From the NCBI RefSeq assembly GCF_006064855.1, contig NZ_CP040753.1, forward strand, positions 992,001 to 1,056,000: a stretch of DNA of 64,000 nucleotides, written 5' to 3'. The notes under the pieces are model-generated. The model worked only from the letters and a program-made list of their open reading frames with translations. It was not told where the DNA came from and made no database searches. Positions 35,293 through 44,048 of the stretch are shown piece after piece. The position numbers were made by a program, and so were the translations under genes. Source of the DNA: Sulfitobacter sp. BSw21498. Lineage in GTDB: Bacteria > Pseudomonadota > Alphaproteobacteria > Rhodobacterales > Rhodobacteraceae. How positions within the stretch are numbered: the stretch's first letter is position 1; each line of letters opens with the position of its first letter.

Positions 35293-36222
35293 ATGTCCCT
35301 TTTGAACTTTCGGCGCAAAGAAGCCCCAGCGTTTGAATTGCCCACTCCCGAGGTTGCGGCCTTTTTGCAGGACTATTCGATCGAGGTGATGCCCCGCACG
35401 GCGGAAAAGGTCGAAAATTTCCGCGATCTGCTGCCCGAAGGGACACGGGTCTACATCGCGCATATCGATGGCACCCCGATCGAAGACATGGTCGCCACCG
35501 CAGCGCGTCTGAACGCCGACGGCTACAAGGTCATGCCCCATTTTCCCGCGCGCATTATCAAGGATCGCGCGACGCTGGAAAACTGGATCGCCATGTATCA
35601 GGGCGAGGCTGACGTAAAGCAGGGCTTGCTGCTGGCCGGCGGCGTCACCACACCGCACGGGGATTTCAGCGATTCCATGCAGCTGATGGACACGGGCCTG
35701 TTTGACAAACACGGGTTCGAACGTCTGCACATCGCAGGCCACCCCGAAGGCAACCGTGACATCGACACCGACGGCACCCGCCTGCGGGTCGACGATGCAC
35801 TGCGCTGGAAACAGGGGTTTTCCGAACGCACCGACGCGAAAATGGCCATCGCCACGCAGTTCGCATTCGAGGCGCAGCCAATCATCGAATGGGCCGACAC
35901 CCTGAAACACGCAGGAATCGACCTGCCGATCCATATCGGTATCGCGGGGCCCGCCAAGCTTCAAACCTTGATCAAATTTGCCATCGCCTGCGGCGTCGGC
36001 CCTTCGCTGAGGGTGCTGCAAAAGCGCGCGATGGACGTTACCAAACTGCTGTTGCCCTACGAGCCGACAGATGTGATCACCGAACTGGCCACGCACAAAG
36101 CGGCCAACCCAGATTTCAACATTACCCATGTGCATTTCTTCCCGCTGGGTGGGATCAAAACGAATGCAAACTGGGCCATTGAAAATGGCGGACCTGCTGC
36201 GCAACCAGCCAACTCCGTCTAA
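35293..36222 (+). CDS. divergent methylenetetrahydrofolate reductase-like protein
   Basis: The 309-residue protein follows the MetF fold: SIEVMPRTAEK aligns with the FEFFPPRT start (its Glu matches E. coli Glu28), HFPARI with the HL-x-C strand, AGHPEGNRD with the YPE-HP turn, and TQFAFEAQPIIEWAD with TQFFFD. But the LRGD motif, whose Asp120 is catalytic in E. coli MetF, reads LLLAGG. It may therefore bind FAD and folate but act differently, or run in the oxidative direction. The start is uncertain: ATGs at 35278, 35287 and 35293. It is between a virulence-factor gene and a methyltransferase. Confidence 0.8.
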   Translation: MSLLNFRRKEAPAFELPTPEVAAFLQDYSIEVMPRTAEKVENFRDLLPEGTRVYIAHIDGTPIEDMVATAARLNADGYKVMPHFPARIIKDRATLENWIAMYQGEADVKQGLLLAGGVTTPHGDFSDSMQLMDTGLFDKHGFERLHIAGHPEGNRDIDTDGTRLRVDDALRWKQGFSERTDAKMAIATQFAFEAQPIIEWADTLKHAGIDLPIHIGIAGPAKLQTLIKFAIACGVGPSLRVLQKRAMDVTKLLLPYEPTDVITELATHKAANPDFNITHVHFFPLGGIKTNANWAIENGGPAAQPANSV

Positions 36223-36238
36223 GGAAAGACTGAACACC

Positions 36239-37315
36239 ATGACCAGAACCGTCGTCGAATCCAAAACCAAAACAGCAATCATCGGCTTTGACGAGCCCTT
36301 CTGCGTGATCGGGGAACGTATCAACCCAACGGGCCGCAAGATCCTCGCCGAAGAGCTGGAACGTGGCGATTTCAGCCGCGTCGAGGCCGACGCCATCGCA
36401 CAGGCCGCAGCAGGGGCAAACATTCTGGACGTGAACTCCGGTGCTGTGTTCTCGAATAAAATGGCCGAAGATCCGCGCTATGCCGACAATAACTTTGTCG
36501 AACCGATGTTGATGCCAGAACTGATCCGCGTTGTGCAAAACGCCGTCGATATTCCGATCTGTATCGACAGCTCTGTTCCTGGCGCATTGGAAGCGGGTCT
36601 TGAGGCATGCGAAGGCCGTCCGCTCCTGAATTCGGTAACAGGCGAAGAAGAGCGGCTGGAACTGGTGCTGCCTTTGGTCAAGAAATACAACGTGCCGGTG
36701 GTTGCGATCTCTAACGATGACACTGGCATCTCCGAAGACCCCGATGTGCGTTTTGAAGTCGCCAAGAGGATCGTCGAACGCGCCGCAGATTTCGGCATTC
36801 CGGCGCACGACATCGTGGTTGATCCGCTGGTGATGCCGATTGGGGCGATGGCGACGGCAGGGCATCAAGTCTTTACCCTTGTGCGTCGTCTGCGCGAGGA
36901 ACTGGGCGTAAACACCACCTGCGGTGCGTCAAACATCAGCTTTGGTCTGCCCAACCGCCACGGCATCAACAATGCTTTCCTGCCCATGGCGATGGGGGCG
37001 GGCATGACCTCTGCAATCATGAACCCGATCACGCTGGCAGTGAACCCGACAAAAATTGCCGAGAAAAAAGCCGAACTGGTCGCGGCGGGCATCATCCTGC
37101 CTGACGAGATTGACGATGAAACTTTTGTGACGCTGCTCGGCATGGGATCGACAAAACCCACTCCCGGCAAAGAGATGGAGGCAATCCGTGCCGCCAACTT
37201 CTTGTTCGACCGTGACCCCCACGGGACCGAATGGATCAAGTTCAACAAGGTCGCGCCCAAGGCCGGCCAAGAGGGTCGCGGACGCGCTGGCCGCAAGGGT
37301 GGCCGTCGCCGGTAA
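36239..37315 (+). CDS. methyltetrahydrofolate:corrinoid (cobalamin) methyltransferase
   Basis: This 358-residue TIM-barrel protein moves a methyl group between 5-methyltetrahydrofolate and a corrinoid protein. It shows the pterin-binding features VIGERINPTGR, ANILDVNSG, IDSSVPGALEAGL, LLNSVTGEE, VAISNDDTG and CGASNISFGLPNR. It is longer than AcsE-type enzymes (about 260) by a C-terminal domain and a basic tail (GRGRAGRKGGRRR). The start at 36239 (MTRTVV) is preferred to a frame from 36128. No corrinoid-protein gene is in the window. Its partner in a split MetH or a demethylation route must be elsewhere. Confidence 0.88.
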   Translation: MTRTVVESKTKTAIIGFDEPFCVIGERINPTGRKILAEELERGDFSRVEADAIAQAAAGANILDVNSGAVFSNKMAEDPRYADNNFVEPMLMPELIRVVQNAVDIPICIDSSVPGALEAGLEACEGRPLLNSVTGEEERLELVLPLVKKYNVPVVAISNDDTGISEDPDVRFEVAKRIVERAADFGIPAHDIVVDPLVMPIGAMATAGHQVFTLVRRLREELGVNTTCGASNISFGLPNRHGINNAFLPMAMGAGMTSAIMNPITLAVNPTKIAEKKAELVAAGIILPDEIDDETFVTLLGMGSTKPTPGKEMEAIRAANFLFDRDPHGTEWIKFNKVAPKAGQEGRGRAGRKGGRRR

Positions 37316-37342
37316 TGGGGATTCTCCCTACCGCCAAGAACA

Positions 37343-37379
37343 AAAACCTCGCAAACTCTGGTTTGCGGGGTTTTCTTTT
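37343..37379 (+). terminator. intrinsic terminator of the one-carbon cluster
   Basis: Arms at 37343-37356 and 37361-37374 pair over 14 bp (one G-T pair, AAAACC...GGTTTT) with loop TCTG, then TTTTCTTTT. Farther on, a 7-bp hairpin with loop GAAAG sits at 37447-37465. The rest of the gap to 37590 shows no gene. Confidence 0.85.
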
Positions 37380-37590
37380 AGGACGAAAGTCCTGTTTCCA
37401 GCAATCAGAGGTTGACCGCATACCTCAAGCACGCATGATCTAGGCGCAAAGCCGAAAGGGCTTTGTATTGTCCTAGACTCTGGTAACGACCACCTCCCAT
37501 GGCGCATTCCGGCAGTCCAAGTTCGGTCTAAAAATGAACACAACTGTGTGGCTAGTATGAAATGCCAAGACGCAGCCCGTAGGTGGATCT

Positions 37591-39444
37591 ATGACGACAT
37601 GCTTTGAGGGAATAACCACGCAGCCCGTTTTTTGGGCGGCAGGCGGTGTCAGCCTTATTGCGGCGATCGTCATGATTTCGATGCTGCGGGTCCAGCGATT
37701 TCGGGGCAAGCTTTACTACGCGCTCACCTTCTTTGCGATGATCTATACGCTGCTTATCGTTGGTGCAGAAGCATCAGCGGCGGCCTTTGACTGTCAATAC
37801 AAACTGGGCGTTGCCGCGTGGCTGGGGAACGCGCTGGTGCCTGTGGCGTGGTGTTTCTTTGTCTACGCCTACGTCCATCAGTCCAGCTGGCTCAGCAAAA
37901 AACGCGTGGTGGCAGCACTTGTGCTTGCCCCGCTGCTATCTTTCGCTTTTGCTGCGACGAACACACATCATGGTCTGGTATATGATCACGCGACCACGAT
38001 CCCACCAGGCGCGCGCCAGATCGACTACATCCACGGGCCCGGCTTCTACGCGATTATGGCCGTGCTCTATACCTTCGTCGGCGCCACCTACTATGGTCTC
38101 TATAAAGGGTTCAGGCGGTCGCGCCGGTCAGCGTGGCCGCTGCTAACGATGCTAGCCGTCGTAACGATGACCCCGCTTGCAGCAAATGCAGCCTATATCT
38201 TTCTGGGCTTCACCATTTTCGGACTGGACCCGACGTCGTTTATGTTCAGCGTAGGTATCTTCGCCTTCACGTTTATGCTGCTCACAAACAAGACGTTGGA
38301 TATGGCGTCGGTCGGTCAATCCGCCTTGTTTAACACAATGAGCGAAGCTGTTGTTCTTGTGGATAATAACAAAAACGTCGTCTTGATGAACACAGCTGCA
38401 AAGAACCGCGGCTTCTGCAAGGTCCCCAAGGCCGAAGCCGCCGCCCTTCTCGCCACTATTGATACCCGTAGCCTAAGGACCACCGATGCATCCGTGACCA
38501 TCGACGAACGCGTCTATGATCCTCGGATCCAAGAGATCGAAAGCCCGCTGGACCCAGGCGGTGCCATTCTGGGCTGGAGCGTCACGTTGGTCGACATTAC
38601 TGACCGCATCGCCATCACCCGCGCCCTCGAGAATGCGTTGCTGCGTGCAGATGACGCCAATCGTGCCAAGGACGAATTTATCTCGGCTGTCAGTCATGAG
38701 CTGCGCACGCCGCTGACGTCGCTCAAAGGAGGCTTGGCTCTGGCCCTCAGTGGACGTCTGGGCGAGATGGACGACCGCGTCCGGTCTCCGCTTGAAATCG
38801 CACAGCGTAACGGTGTGCGCCTGTCTCGGCTGGTCGACAACATTCTACTGTCCCAGAAAATCGATGGGGACGCCCTTACCCTTGATCAGCAGCCGGTCGA
38901 TCTTGGGGCCCTTTTAAAAGACAGCCTCGAGGAAAACCAAATGTTCGCTGCCGAACAGCGGATCAAGCTCGTCCGGCCCAAGGGTGACCAATCCGCGATT
39001 ATCACCGGCGACGCCTTTGCAATCAGGCAAATAATCGACAACCTTGTCTCGAACGCGATCAAATTCTCTAAACCCGGCAGCGTCGTCGAAGGCGCGCTGT
39101 CGGTCTCTGACGGCCACGTGCGACTGTCGATCAAAGACAGCGGGCGTGGTATCCCTGATGGGATGGAAGAACAGGTCTTTGGCCGGTTCGCGCAGGTCAA
39201 AAACGGCGGCCAATTCGCGACGCAGGGCTCAGGTCTGGGCTTGCACATCTCGCAGCAGCTTGCCCAGCAGATGTCGGGAAAGATCTTTTACGAAAGCGAA
39301 GTCGGCAAGGGCTCGGTATTTCATATGGACTACGCCACTGTCGCGGCACAGCACCCGAAAGTTATCCACGCAGCAGATGCCGGTTCAGCGGACGCACCTG
39401 CCCTCCAGCACCGTGACGACGTGCCAGAAAACGTACAGGTATAA
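37591..39444 (+). CDS. orphan sensor histidine kinase with seven-helix membrane input domain
   Basis: The 617-residue kinase has an N-terminal region of seven transmembrane helices (residues about 10-225) that fits the 7TM_His_kinase_N family. A PAS-like domain follows (LFNTMSEAVVLVDNNKNVVLMNTAAK, about 240-345), then a HisKA domain with SHELRTPLTSLK (His369). The ATPase domain has NLVSNAIKFSKPG, DSGRGIP and GSGLGLHISQQ. No response regulator is adjacent, so its partner lies elsewhere. It is followed by tRNA-Arg in the opposite direction. Confidence 0.9.
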   Translation: MTTCFEGITTQPVFWAAGGVSLIAAIVMISMLRVQRFRGKLYYALTFFAMIYTLLIVGAEASAAAFDCQYKLGVAAWLGNALVPVAWCFFVYAYVHQSSWLSKKRVVAALVLAPLLSFAFAATNTHHGLVYDHATTIPPGARQIDYIHGPGFYAIMAVLYTFVGATYYGLYKGFRRSRRSAWPLLTMLAVVTMTPLAANAAYIFLGFTIFGLDPTSFMFSVGIFAFTFMLLTNKTLDMASVGQSALFNTMSEAVVLVDNNKNVVLMNTAAKNRGFCKVPKAEAAALLATIDTRSLRTTDASVTIDERVYDPRIQEIESPLDPGGAILGWSVTLVDITDRIAITRALENALLRADDANRAKDEFISAVSHELRTPLTSLKGGLALALSGRLGEMDDRVRSPLEIAQRNGVRLSRLVDNILLSQKIDGDALTLDQQPVDLGALLKDSLEENQMFAAEQRIKLVRPKGDQSAIITGDAFAIRQIIDNLVSNAIKFSKPGSVVEGALSVSDGHVRLSIKDSGRGIPDGMEEQVFGRFAQVKNGGQFATQGSGLGLHISQQLAQQMSGKIFYESEVGKGSVFHMDYATVAAQHPKVIHAADAGSADAPALQHRDDVPENVQV

Positions 39445-39485
39445 CGCGCGAAACGACTTCGTGAATATATCAGGAATAAGGGAAA

Positions 39486-39562
39486 TGGTGGTCCCAGCTG
39501 GATTCGAACCAGCGACCTCTCGCTTCGGAGGCGAGCACTCTATCCAGCTGAGCTATGGGACC
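39486..39562 (-). tRNA. tRNA-Arg (CCG)
   Basis: A 77-nt cloverleaf with encoded CCA is read on the minus strand. It has acceptor GGTCCCA/TGGGACC, discriminator A, anticodon stem CTCGC/GCGAG around loop CTCCGAA (anticodon CCG, reading CGG), and T loop TTCGAAT. It lies 43 bp after the kinase stop, convergent with it. Confidence 0.96.
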
Positions 39563-39620
39563 ATATAGGGGCGGTATAGCCAGACTACCCGCCCCCTGCA
39601 ATTACAAAATCAGTTCAGTC

Positions 39621-40841
39621 TCATGCAAAGAGATCATGCGCCAATTCAAGCGCTTCGATCAGCGTGTCGATCTCGGCATTGGTGTTGTACATCCCAAAAG
39701 AGGCGCGGCAGGTGGCGGTTTGCCCCAGATGTTGCATAAGCGGCCCACAACAATGCTGCCCCGCACGTACGGCAACGCCCTTCTTGTCCAAGATGGTAGA
39801 GATATCATGCGCATGCGCCGCCCCGTCCAGCGTAAAGCTGAAGATCGCGGCCTTATCCGGCGTGGTGCCCTGAACCTGCAACCAGTTCAATCCTGCCAGA
39901 CGGGTCACTGCATAATCACGCAAGGATGCTTCATGAGCGGCGATATTTTCCATTCCGAGGTTCATCATGTATTCTAGTCCGACGCCCATACCGATCGTCT
40001 GCACGATCCCGGGGGTGCCCGCCTCGAACTTCATCGGCGCATCGTTGTAGATAATGCCGTCTTTGGTGACTTCGCGGATCATGTCACCACCGCCGAGAAA
40101 CGGGCGCATCTCGGCCATGCGGTCGGGGTGGATATAGATCGCACCGGACCCTGATGGACCATAGAGCTTGTGACCGGTGATCGCATAGAAATCGCAGCCG
40201 ATATCTTGCACATCCACCGGCATGTGGACCGCTGCTTGCGACCCGTCAACCAGTACCGGCACACCTTTGGCGTGGGCCCCGGCGGTGATCGCCTTGACGT
40301 CCACAACCGTTCCTAACACATTCGACACCTGCGTCACCGCAATCAGCTTGGTTCTGGGGGTGATCGCATCAATCACCGCCTGCGGATCAAGCGCACCAGA
40401 CGCATCCACATCTACCCATTTGATCACCACGCCCTGGCGTTCGCGCAGAAAATGCCACGGCACGATGTTGGCGTGATGCTCCATCACCGACAGGATAATC
40501 TCGTCGCCCGGCGACAGGTTCGGCATGGCCCAACCATAGGCGACCAGATTGATCCCTTCGGTGGTGCCGGAGTTAAAGATGATGTGATCCTCGTTCCCGG
40601 CGTTCAAGAACCGCGCAACGGTCCCGCGCACGGCTTCGTACTGGTCGGTTGCAAGGTTAGAAAGATAGTGCAGCCCGCGGTGAACATTGGAATATTCGTG
40701 ACTATAGGCACGGCTGATCGCATCGATCACGACCTGCGGCTTTTGCGCCGATGCACCATTGTCGAGATAGACAAGCGGCTTGCCGTTCACTTCACGGGAC
40801 AGGATCGGGAAATCGCGGCGGATGGCGTTTACATCATACAT
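39621..40841 (-). CDS. sufS: cysteine desulfurase SufS
   Basis: This PLP enzyme mobilises sulfur from cysteine for the SUF iron-sulfur assembly machinery. It is of the group II type: YLDNGASAQKPQ, HANIVPWHF, the Schiff-base Lys in AITGHKLYGPSG, and the short active-site loop RAGQHCCGPLM with the persulfide cysteine. From ATG 40841 it has 406 residues, with AAGGAG nine bases upstream; the start at 40865 is disfavoured. It overlaps the preceding membrane gene by 8 bp and seems to end the operon. No sufE, sufA or sufT follows here. Confidence 0.95.
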   Translation of the reverse strand: MYDVNAIRRDFPILSREVNGKPLVYLDNGASAQKPQVVIDAISRAYSHEYSNVHRGLHYLSNLATDQYEAVRGTVARFLNAGNEDHIIFNSGTTEGINLVAYGWAMPNLSPGDEIILSVMEHHANIVPWHFLRERQGVVIKWVDVDASGALDPQAVIDAITPRTKLIAVTQVSNVLGTVVDVKAITAGAHAKGVPVLVDGSQAAVHMPVDVQDIGCDFYAITGHKLYGPSGSGAIYIHPDRMAEMRPFLGGGDMIREVTKDGIIYNDAPMKFEAGTPGIVQTIGMGVGLEYMMNLGMENIAAHEASLRDYAVTRLAGLNWLQVQGTTPDKAAIFSFTLDGAAHAHDISTILDKKGVAVRAGQHCCGPLMQHLGQTATCRASFGMYNTNAEIDTLIEALELAHDLFA

Positions 40842-41433
40842 CAAGAAGCACTCCTTGGGCAGCAATGCCCACGATAGAAAGAAGCAGGCTCATCCCCAAA
40901 ACGACGGCCGCCATAGCAATCAGCAACACGCCAACGGCCTTGCCCAAACCGGCGAAGTCGAACGCCGCGGCAATGAAGTTCACCAATATCCAAAGACCGA
41001 TGATCCCGGTCGCCAACGATGCCAGTACCGACACGCCAGGAGAGATGTACATGAGCAAGAAAATCGCCGCCTGCGCGATAATGCGCAAGACCTGCAAAAA
41101 CACGACCAACGCCAATATATCGCCAAGGTTGCCGTCGCCGCCAAGCGCACGGCCCGTCCAGAACAGCCCGTGTGTGGTGATCACCAACACCCCTGTCAGC
41201 AGTACGAACATCGCCAAGGGACTGGTAAAGAACGCGGGCATGCCCGGTGTCGGTTGCACCACAAGGCTGACCGAGAAAATCAACGTGTTCACCGCCGCCG
41301 CCAGCGCAAGCGCGGTCCACAATACATTGCGATCAAGCCGCCAGCCGATAATCTGCTGTGCCGCCGCGCGAGGGTTGCGCAAGCTTAGAATGACCAACTC
41401 GGACAAAACCGATCGTATGTCAGGGGCGTTCAT
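40834..41433 (-). CDS. YIP1-like integral membrane protein
   Basis: A 199-residue protein with five predicted membrane helices resembles the YIP1 family (QIIGWRLDRNVLWTALALAAA, then helices with FVLLTGVLVITTHGLFW, DILALVVFLQVLRII and a C-terminal pair). The start at 41433 overlaps the previous gene by ATGA; an extension to 41490 is rejected. Function in the suf operon is unknown. Possible membrane tethering of iron-sulfur assembly is only a guess. Confidence 0.78.
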   Translation of the reverse strand: MNAPDIRSVLSELVILSLRNPRAAAQQIIGWRLDRNVLWTALALAAAVNTLIFSVSLVVQPTPGMPAFFTSPLAMFVLLTGVLVITTHGLFWTGRALGGDGNLGDILALVVFLQVLRIIAQAAIFLLMYISPGVSVLASLATGIIGLWILVNFIAAAFDFAGLGKAVGVLLIAMAAVVLGMSLLLSIVGIAAQGVLLDV

Positions 41434-41915
41434 GGGCGTATCCGATATGCAACCAGCAAGCCGCTGATCCAGAACCATAAAAATACGCAAAGCCAGATCA
41501 GTCCGACAATGCGCAGCTCGATCCCTTCGCCGACGAACCCTGCCGTAAGTCCGTGCAGCAACACAAGGGGGCTGGACGCCAGCAAGGCCCAGAAGAGCGC
41601 AAGACGGGTGCTATACCCGCTCGGGCGGCCGCGCATCACCTTGAGGATGATTTGCGTGCCCGCCGCGAGCATATAGAAAATCAACGGCGCGATGAACAGC
41701 CATGCCATCAGGGTCGCCCCCAGCAACATGTCCAGCTCGGTGCCGGTGACATGGGCTTCGCGGGCCAGACGCGGGGTCTGGGCCACGAAAAAGATCAGAC
41801 ACGCGACCATCAGATAGATCAGGTTGCGATCCTCCCGCGGGCCCTGCCCCAACAACCGCCGCACAACGGCGGCGGGGTTGCGGTAGCTGGCCACGATATC
41901 GCGTGTCGCCGCCAT
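41430..41915 (-). CDS. integral membrane protein, related in type to the next gene
   Basis: The 161-residue protein has four predicted membrane helices (near residues 33-48, 62-85, 105-125 and 133-155). Its opening, DIVASYRNPAAVVRRLLGQGPREDRNL, is like the opening of the neighbouring YIP1-like protein (LRNPRAAAQQIIGWRLDRNV). The two may be ancient duplicates. It shares one base with sufD (TGATG) and four with the next gene, so it is clearly translated as part of the suf operon. Function unknown. Confidence 0.75.
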   Translation of the reverse strand: MAATRDIVASYRNPAAVVRRLLGQGPREDRNLIYLMVACLIFFVAQTPRLAREAHVTGTELDMLLGATLMAWLFIAPLIFYMLAAGTQIILKVMRGRPSGYSTRLALFWALLASSPLVLLHGLTAGFVGEGIELRIVGLIWLCVFLWFWISGLLVAYRIRP

Positions 41916-43198
41916 CAGGCTGCGTGCCGCTCAAGCCACGCGGCAAGCCGTGCGGTGATCTCTTCGCGCAGAGTTTCGTCCTCGATCTCTTCGACGGCCT
42001 CGGCCAAAAAGGACAAGGTCAGAAGATCGGTCGCGACATTATGGGGCACACCGCGCGACCGCAGATAGAACAAGGCATCCTCGTCAATCGCACCAGATGT
42101 GGACCCGTGCGAACAGGCGACATCATCGGCGTAGATTTCAAGCTCGGGCTTGGCGAGGAACTGGCTATCTTCGTCCAGCAGCAACGACTGGCTGATCTGA
42201 TAGCCATCGGTCTTTTGCGCGTCTTTCTTGACCAAGATCTTGCCTTGGAACACGCCGGTCGCCCCGTTGCGCAGAACCTTCTTGAACACCTGACGGCTTT
42301 CGCAGTTTACCGCGTCGTGGGTTACGAACACCGTGTCGTCGTGGTGGAAATCAGAACCATCACCGACGCTGGCACCCGCGACATGAGCCGCCGCATCATC
42401 GCCAGTCAGCTCGATCACGCAGTCGTTGCGCGTCATCACGCCATTGGCAGTCAGCGTAAAGGATTTGAACGCGGATTCAGCCCCCAGACGGGTAAAGATA
42501 TGCGTCGCTGCGCGTTGTTCATGGTCACGCCCTTGGGCGCGCACATGGTGGAACGCAGCGTTGTCGCCGACCTCGACTTCGAGCACACCGTTAAAGCGCG
42601 CAGCCACGGGGCCGTTTTCCAGCAACGTGAATTCGGCACCGGCGTCCAGCTTGATAACGCTGTGCAGTATGACATCGGCTGTTTCCGACGTCCGGCGATA
42701 GATAATGTTCACCGGCTTGGAGACTTTGTCCGTCACATGGATCAGCACGCCATCGGGCGCAAACGCCGTGTTCAGCGCGGCCAAGGGCCGTGCCACAGGA
42801 GTTTGGCCGTTCTTTTCCAGCGTACCATAAAGATCGCGGGCCCAATGCAGGTCCGCGTCTGCCTGGGACAGCCGTTCAATCGTGATACCATCAAGCGCCA
42901 ATGCGTCAGACGCATCCGCGTCGAACACGCCATCGACAAACACCAGCTTGAGCCGGTCAATCTGGTCGAACAGGACCACATCATCAGACGCCCGCAAGGC
43001 AGCCGAAGTCGCCTGCGGCTGGGTCAGCGTATCAGGGCGGGTGTATTTCCAGTATTCGTCACGACGCTCCGGCAGACCTGCCTGTTGCAGCCGCGATAGT
43101 GCGTCTTTGCGTGCCGCATCGGACCAGCCCCCTTGGGGCAGATCCAACGTGGCGATCAACGCCTCGGTCGGGGTTTGTTGTGTCGCTGCTTCGGCCAT
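41915..43198 (-). CDS. sufD: Fe-S cluster assembly protein SufD
   Basis: This is the scaffold partner in the SufBC2D complex. It carries the SufBD beta-helix core and the C-terminal signature ACSHGSTSGAIDEDALFYLRSRGV. The invariant His in that motif matches the SufD histidine needed for cluster assembly. It has 427 residues, of which the N-terminal 100 are variable. It shares one base with sufC's stop and is followed directly by a membrane protein. Confidence 0.95.
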   Translation of the reverse strand: MAEAATQQTPTEALIATLDLPQGGWSDAARKDALSRLQQAGLPERRDEYWKYTRPDTLTQPQATSAALRASDDVVLFDQIDRLKLVFVDGVFDADASDALALDGITIERLSQADADLHWARDLYGTLEKNGQTPVARPLAALNTAFAPDGVLIHVTDKVSKPVNIIYRRTSETADVILHSVIKLDAGAEFTLLENGPVAARFNGVLEVEVGDNAAFHHVRAQGRDHEQRAATHIFTRLGAESAFKSFTLTANGVMTRNDCVIELTGDDAAAHVAGASVGDGSDFHHDDTVFVTHDAVNCESRQVFKKVLRNGATGVFQGKILVKKDAQKTDGYQISQSLLLDEDSQFLAKPELEIYADDVACSHGSTSGAIDEDALFYLRSRGVPHNVATDLLTLSFLAEAVEEIEDETLREEITARLAAWLERHAA

Positions 43199-43953
43199 TA
43201 CGCCACCTCTGACAGGATGTCGGCATACCCGTTGTTTTCAACTTCAAGCGCCAGCTCGGGGCCACCGGTTTTGATGATCCGACCGTCAGCCATGATGTGC
43301 ACGACGTCGGGTTTGATGTGGTCCAGCAGACGCTGGTAGTGGGTGATCACAAGGAAGCCGCGCCCTTCGGTGCGCAGCGCGTTCACGCCATCAGCAACCA
43401 ATTTCATCGCGTCGACGTCCAAACCGGAGTCTGTTTCGTCCAAGATGCACATCTTTGGCTCGAGCATCGCCATTTGCAGGATTTCGTTCCGCTTTTTCTC
43501 GCCACCGGAGAAACCGACGTTGACGGGACGCTTCAGCATCTCTGCGTCGATCTTCAGGTCTTTGGCACGTGCGCGCACAACCTTGAGGAACTCTGCCGCA
43601 GACATTTCTTCTTCGCCACGAGCCTTGCGCTGTGCATTCACAGCCGTCCGCAGGAAAGTCATGTTGCCGACACCGGGGATTTCAACCGGATACTGGAACG
43701 CCAGAAACAGGCCAGCCGCCGCACGCTCTTCGGGATCGATGTCGAGCAGGTCGATATCGCCGAGATGGGCGGAGCCTTCAGTGACCTCATAGCCGCCTTT
43801 GCCAGACAGGACATAGGACAACGTGGATTTACCCGACCCGTTGGGGCCCATGATCGCGTGTACCTTACCGGCTTCGATCTCAAGATCGACACCTTTCAGG
43901 ATTTGCTTGTCTTCGTCTTCCAGTTTTACCTTCAGGCCTTTGATGCTCAGCAT
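43198..43953 (-). CDS. sufC: Fe-S cluster assembly ATPase SufC
   Basis: This is the ABC-type ATPase of the SufBC2D scaffold. Walker A is GPNGSGKST, the Q-loop is FLAFQYPVEIPGV, the signature is SGGEKKRNEILQ, Walker B is CILDETDSGLD, and the switch His is in ITHYQR. At 251 residues it is of normal length. Its start overlaps a 33-codon small ORF by 7 bp. Confidence 0.97.
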   Translation of the reverse strand: MLSIKGLKVKLEDEDKQILKGVDLEIEAGKVHAIMGPNGSGKSTLSYVLSGKGGYEVTEGSAHLGDIDLLDIDPEERAAAGLFLAFQYPVEIPGVGNMTFLRTAVNAQRKARGEEEMSAAEFLKVVRARAKDLKIDAEMLKRPVNVGFSGGEKKRNEILQMAMLEPKMCILDETDSGLDVDAMKLVADGVNALRTEGRGFLVITHYQRLLDHIKPDVVHIMADGRIIKTGGPELALEVENNGYADILSEVA

Positions 43954-44048
43954 GGGAGGTTCCTTTTCTTGCGCTTTGGCGCTGCAATGACAGTGAATTG
44001 AGTGAATGAAAACCCCGCCAAGGGGCCGTCATCGGTGTAAGATTTCAT
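43947..44048 (-). CDS. 33-aa small ORF coupled between pyruvyl transferase-like gene and sufC
   Basis: This is a short ORF that I translated from the gap on the minus strand. It starts MKSYTDDGPLAGFSFTQF and ends PKRKKRNLPC. Its start overlaps the preceding stop as ATGA, and its stop overlaps the sufC start in ATGCTGA. GGGAGAG is just upstream of the ATG. Both ends therefore fit exact translational coupling in an operon where nearly every gene overlaps the next. The sequence has a basic C-terminus and one Cys. It could be a small SufC-associated protein or a coupling ORF; no homologue is known to me. Confidence 0.55.
   Translation of the reverse strand: MKSYTDDGPLAGFSFTQFTVIAAPKRKKRNLPC

Noticed and set aside
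37447..37465. Hairpin in the gap before the 7TM kinase as a terminator
   Set aside because: The 7-bp stem is followed by TATTGTCC, not a T-run, and the strong terminator at 37343 already ends the upstream transcript.
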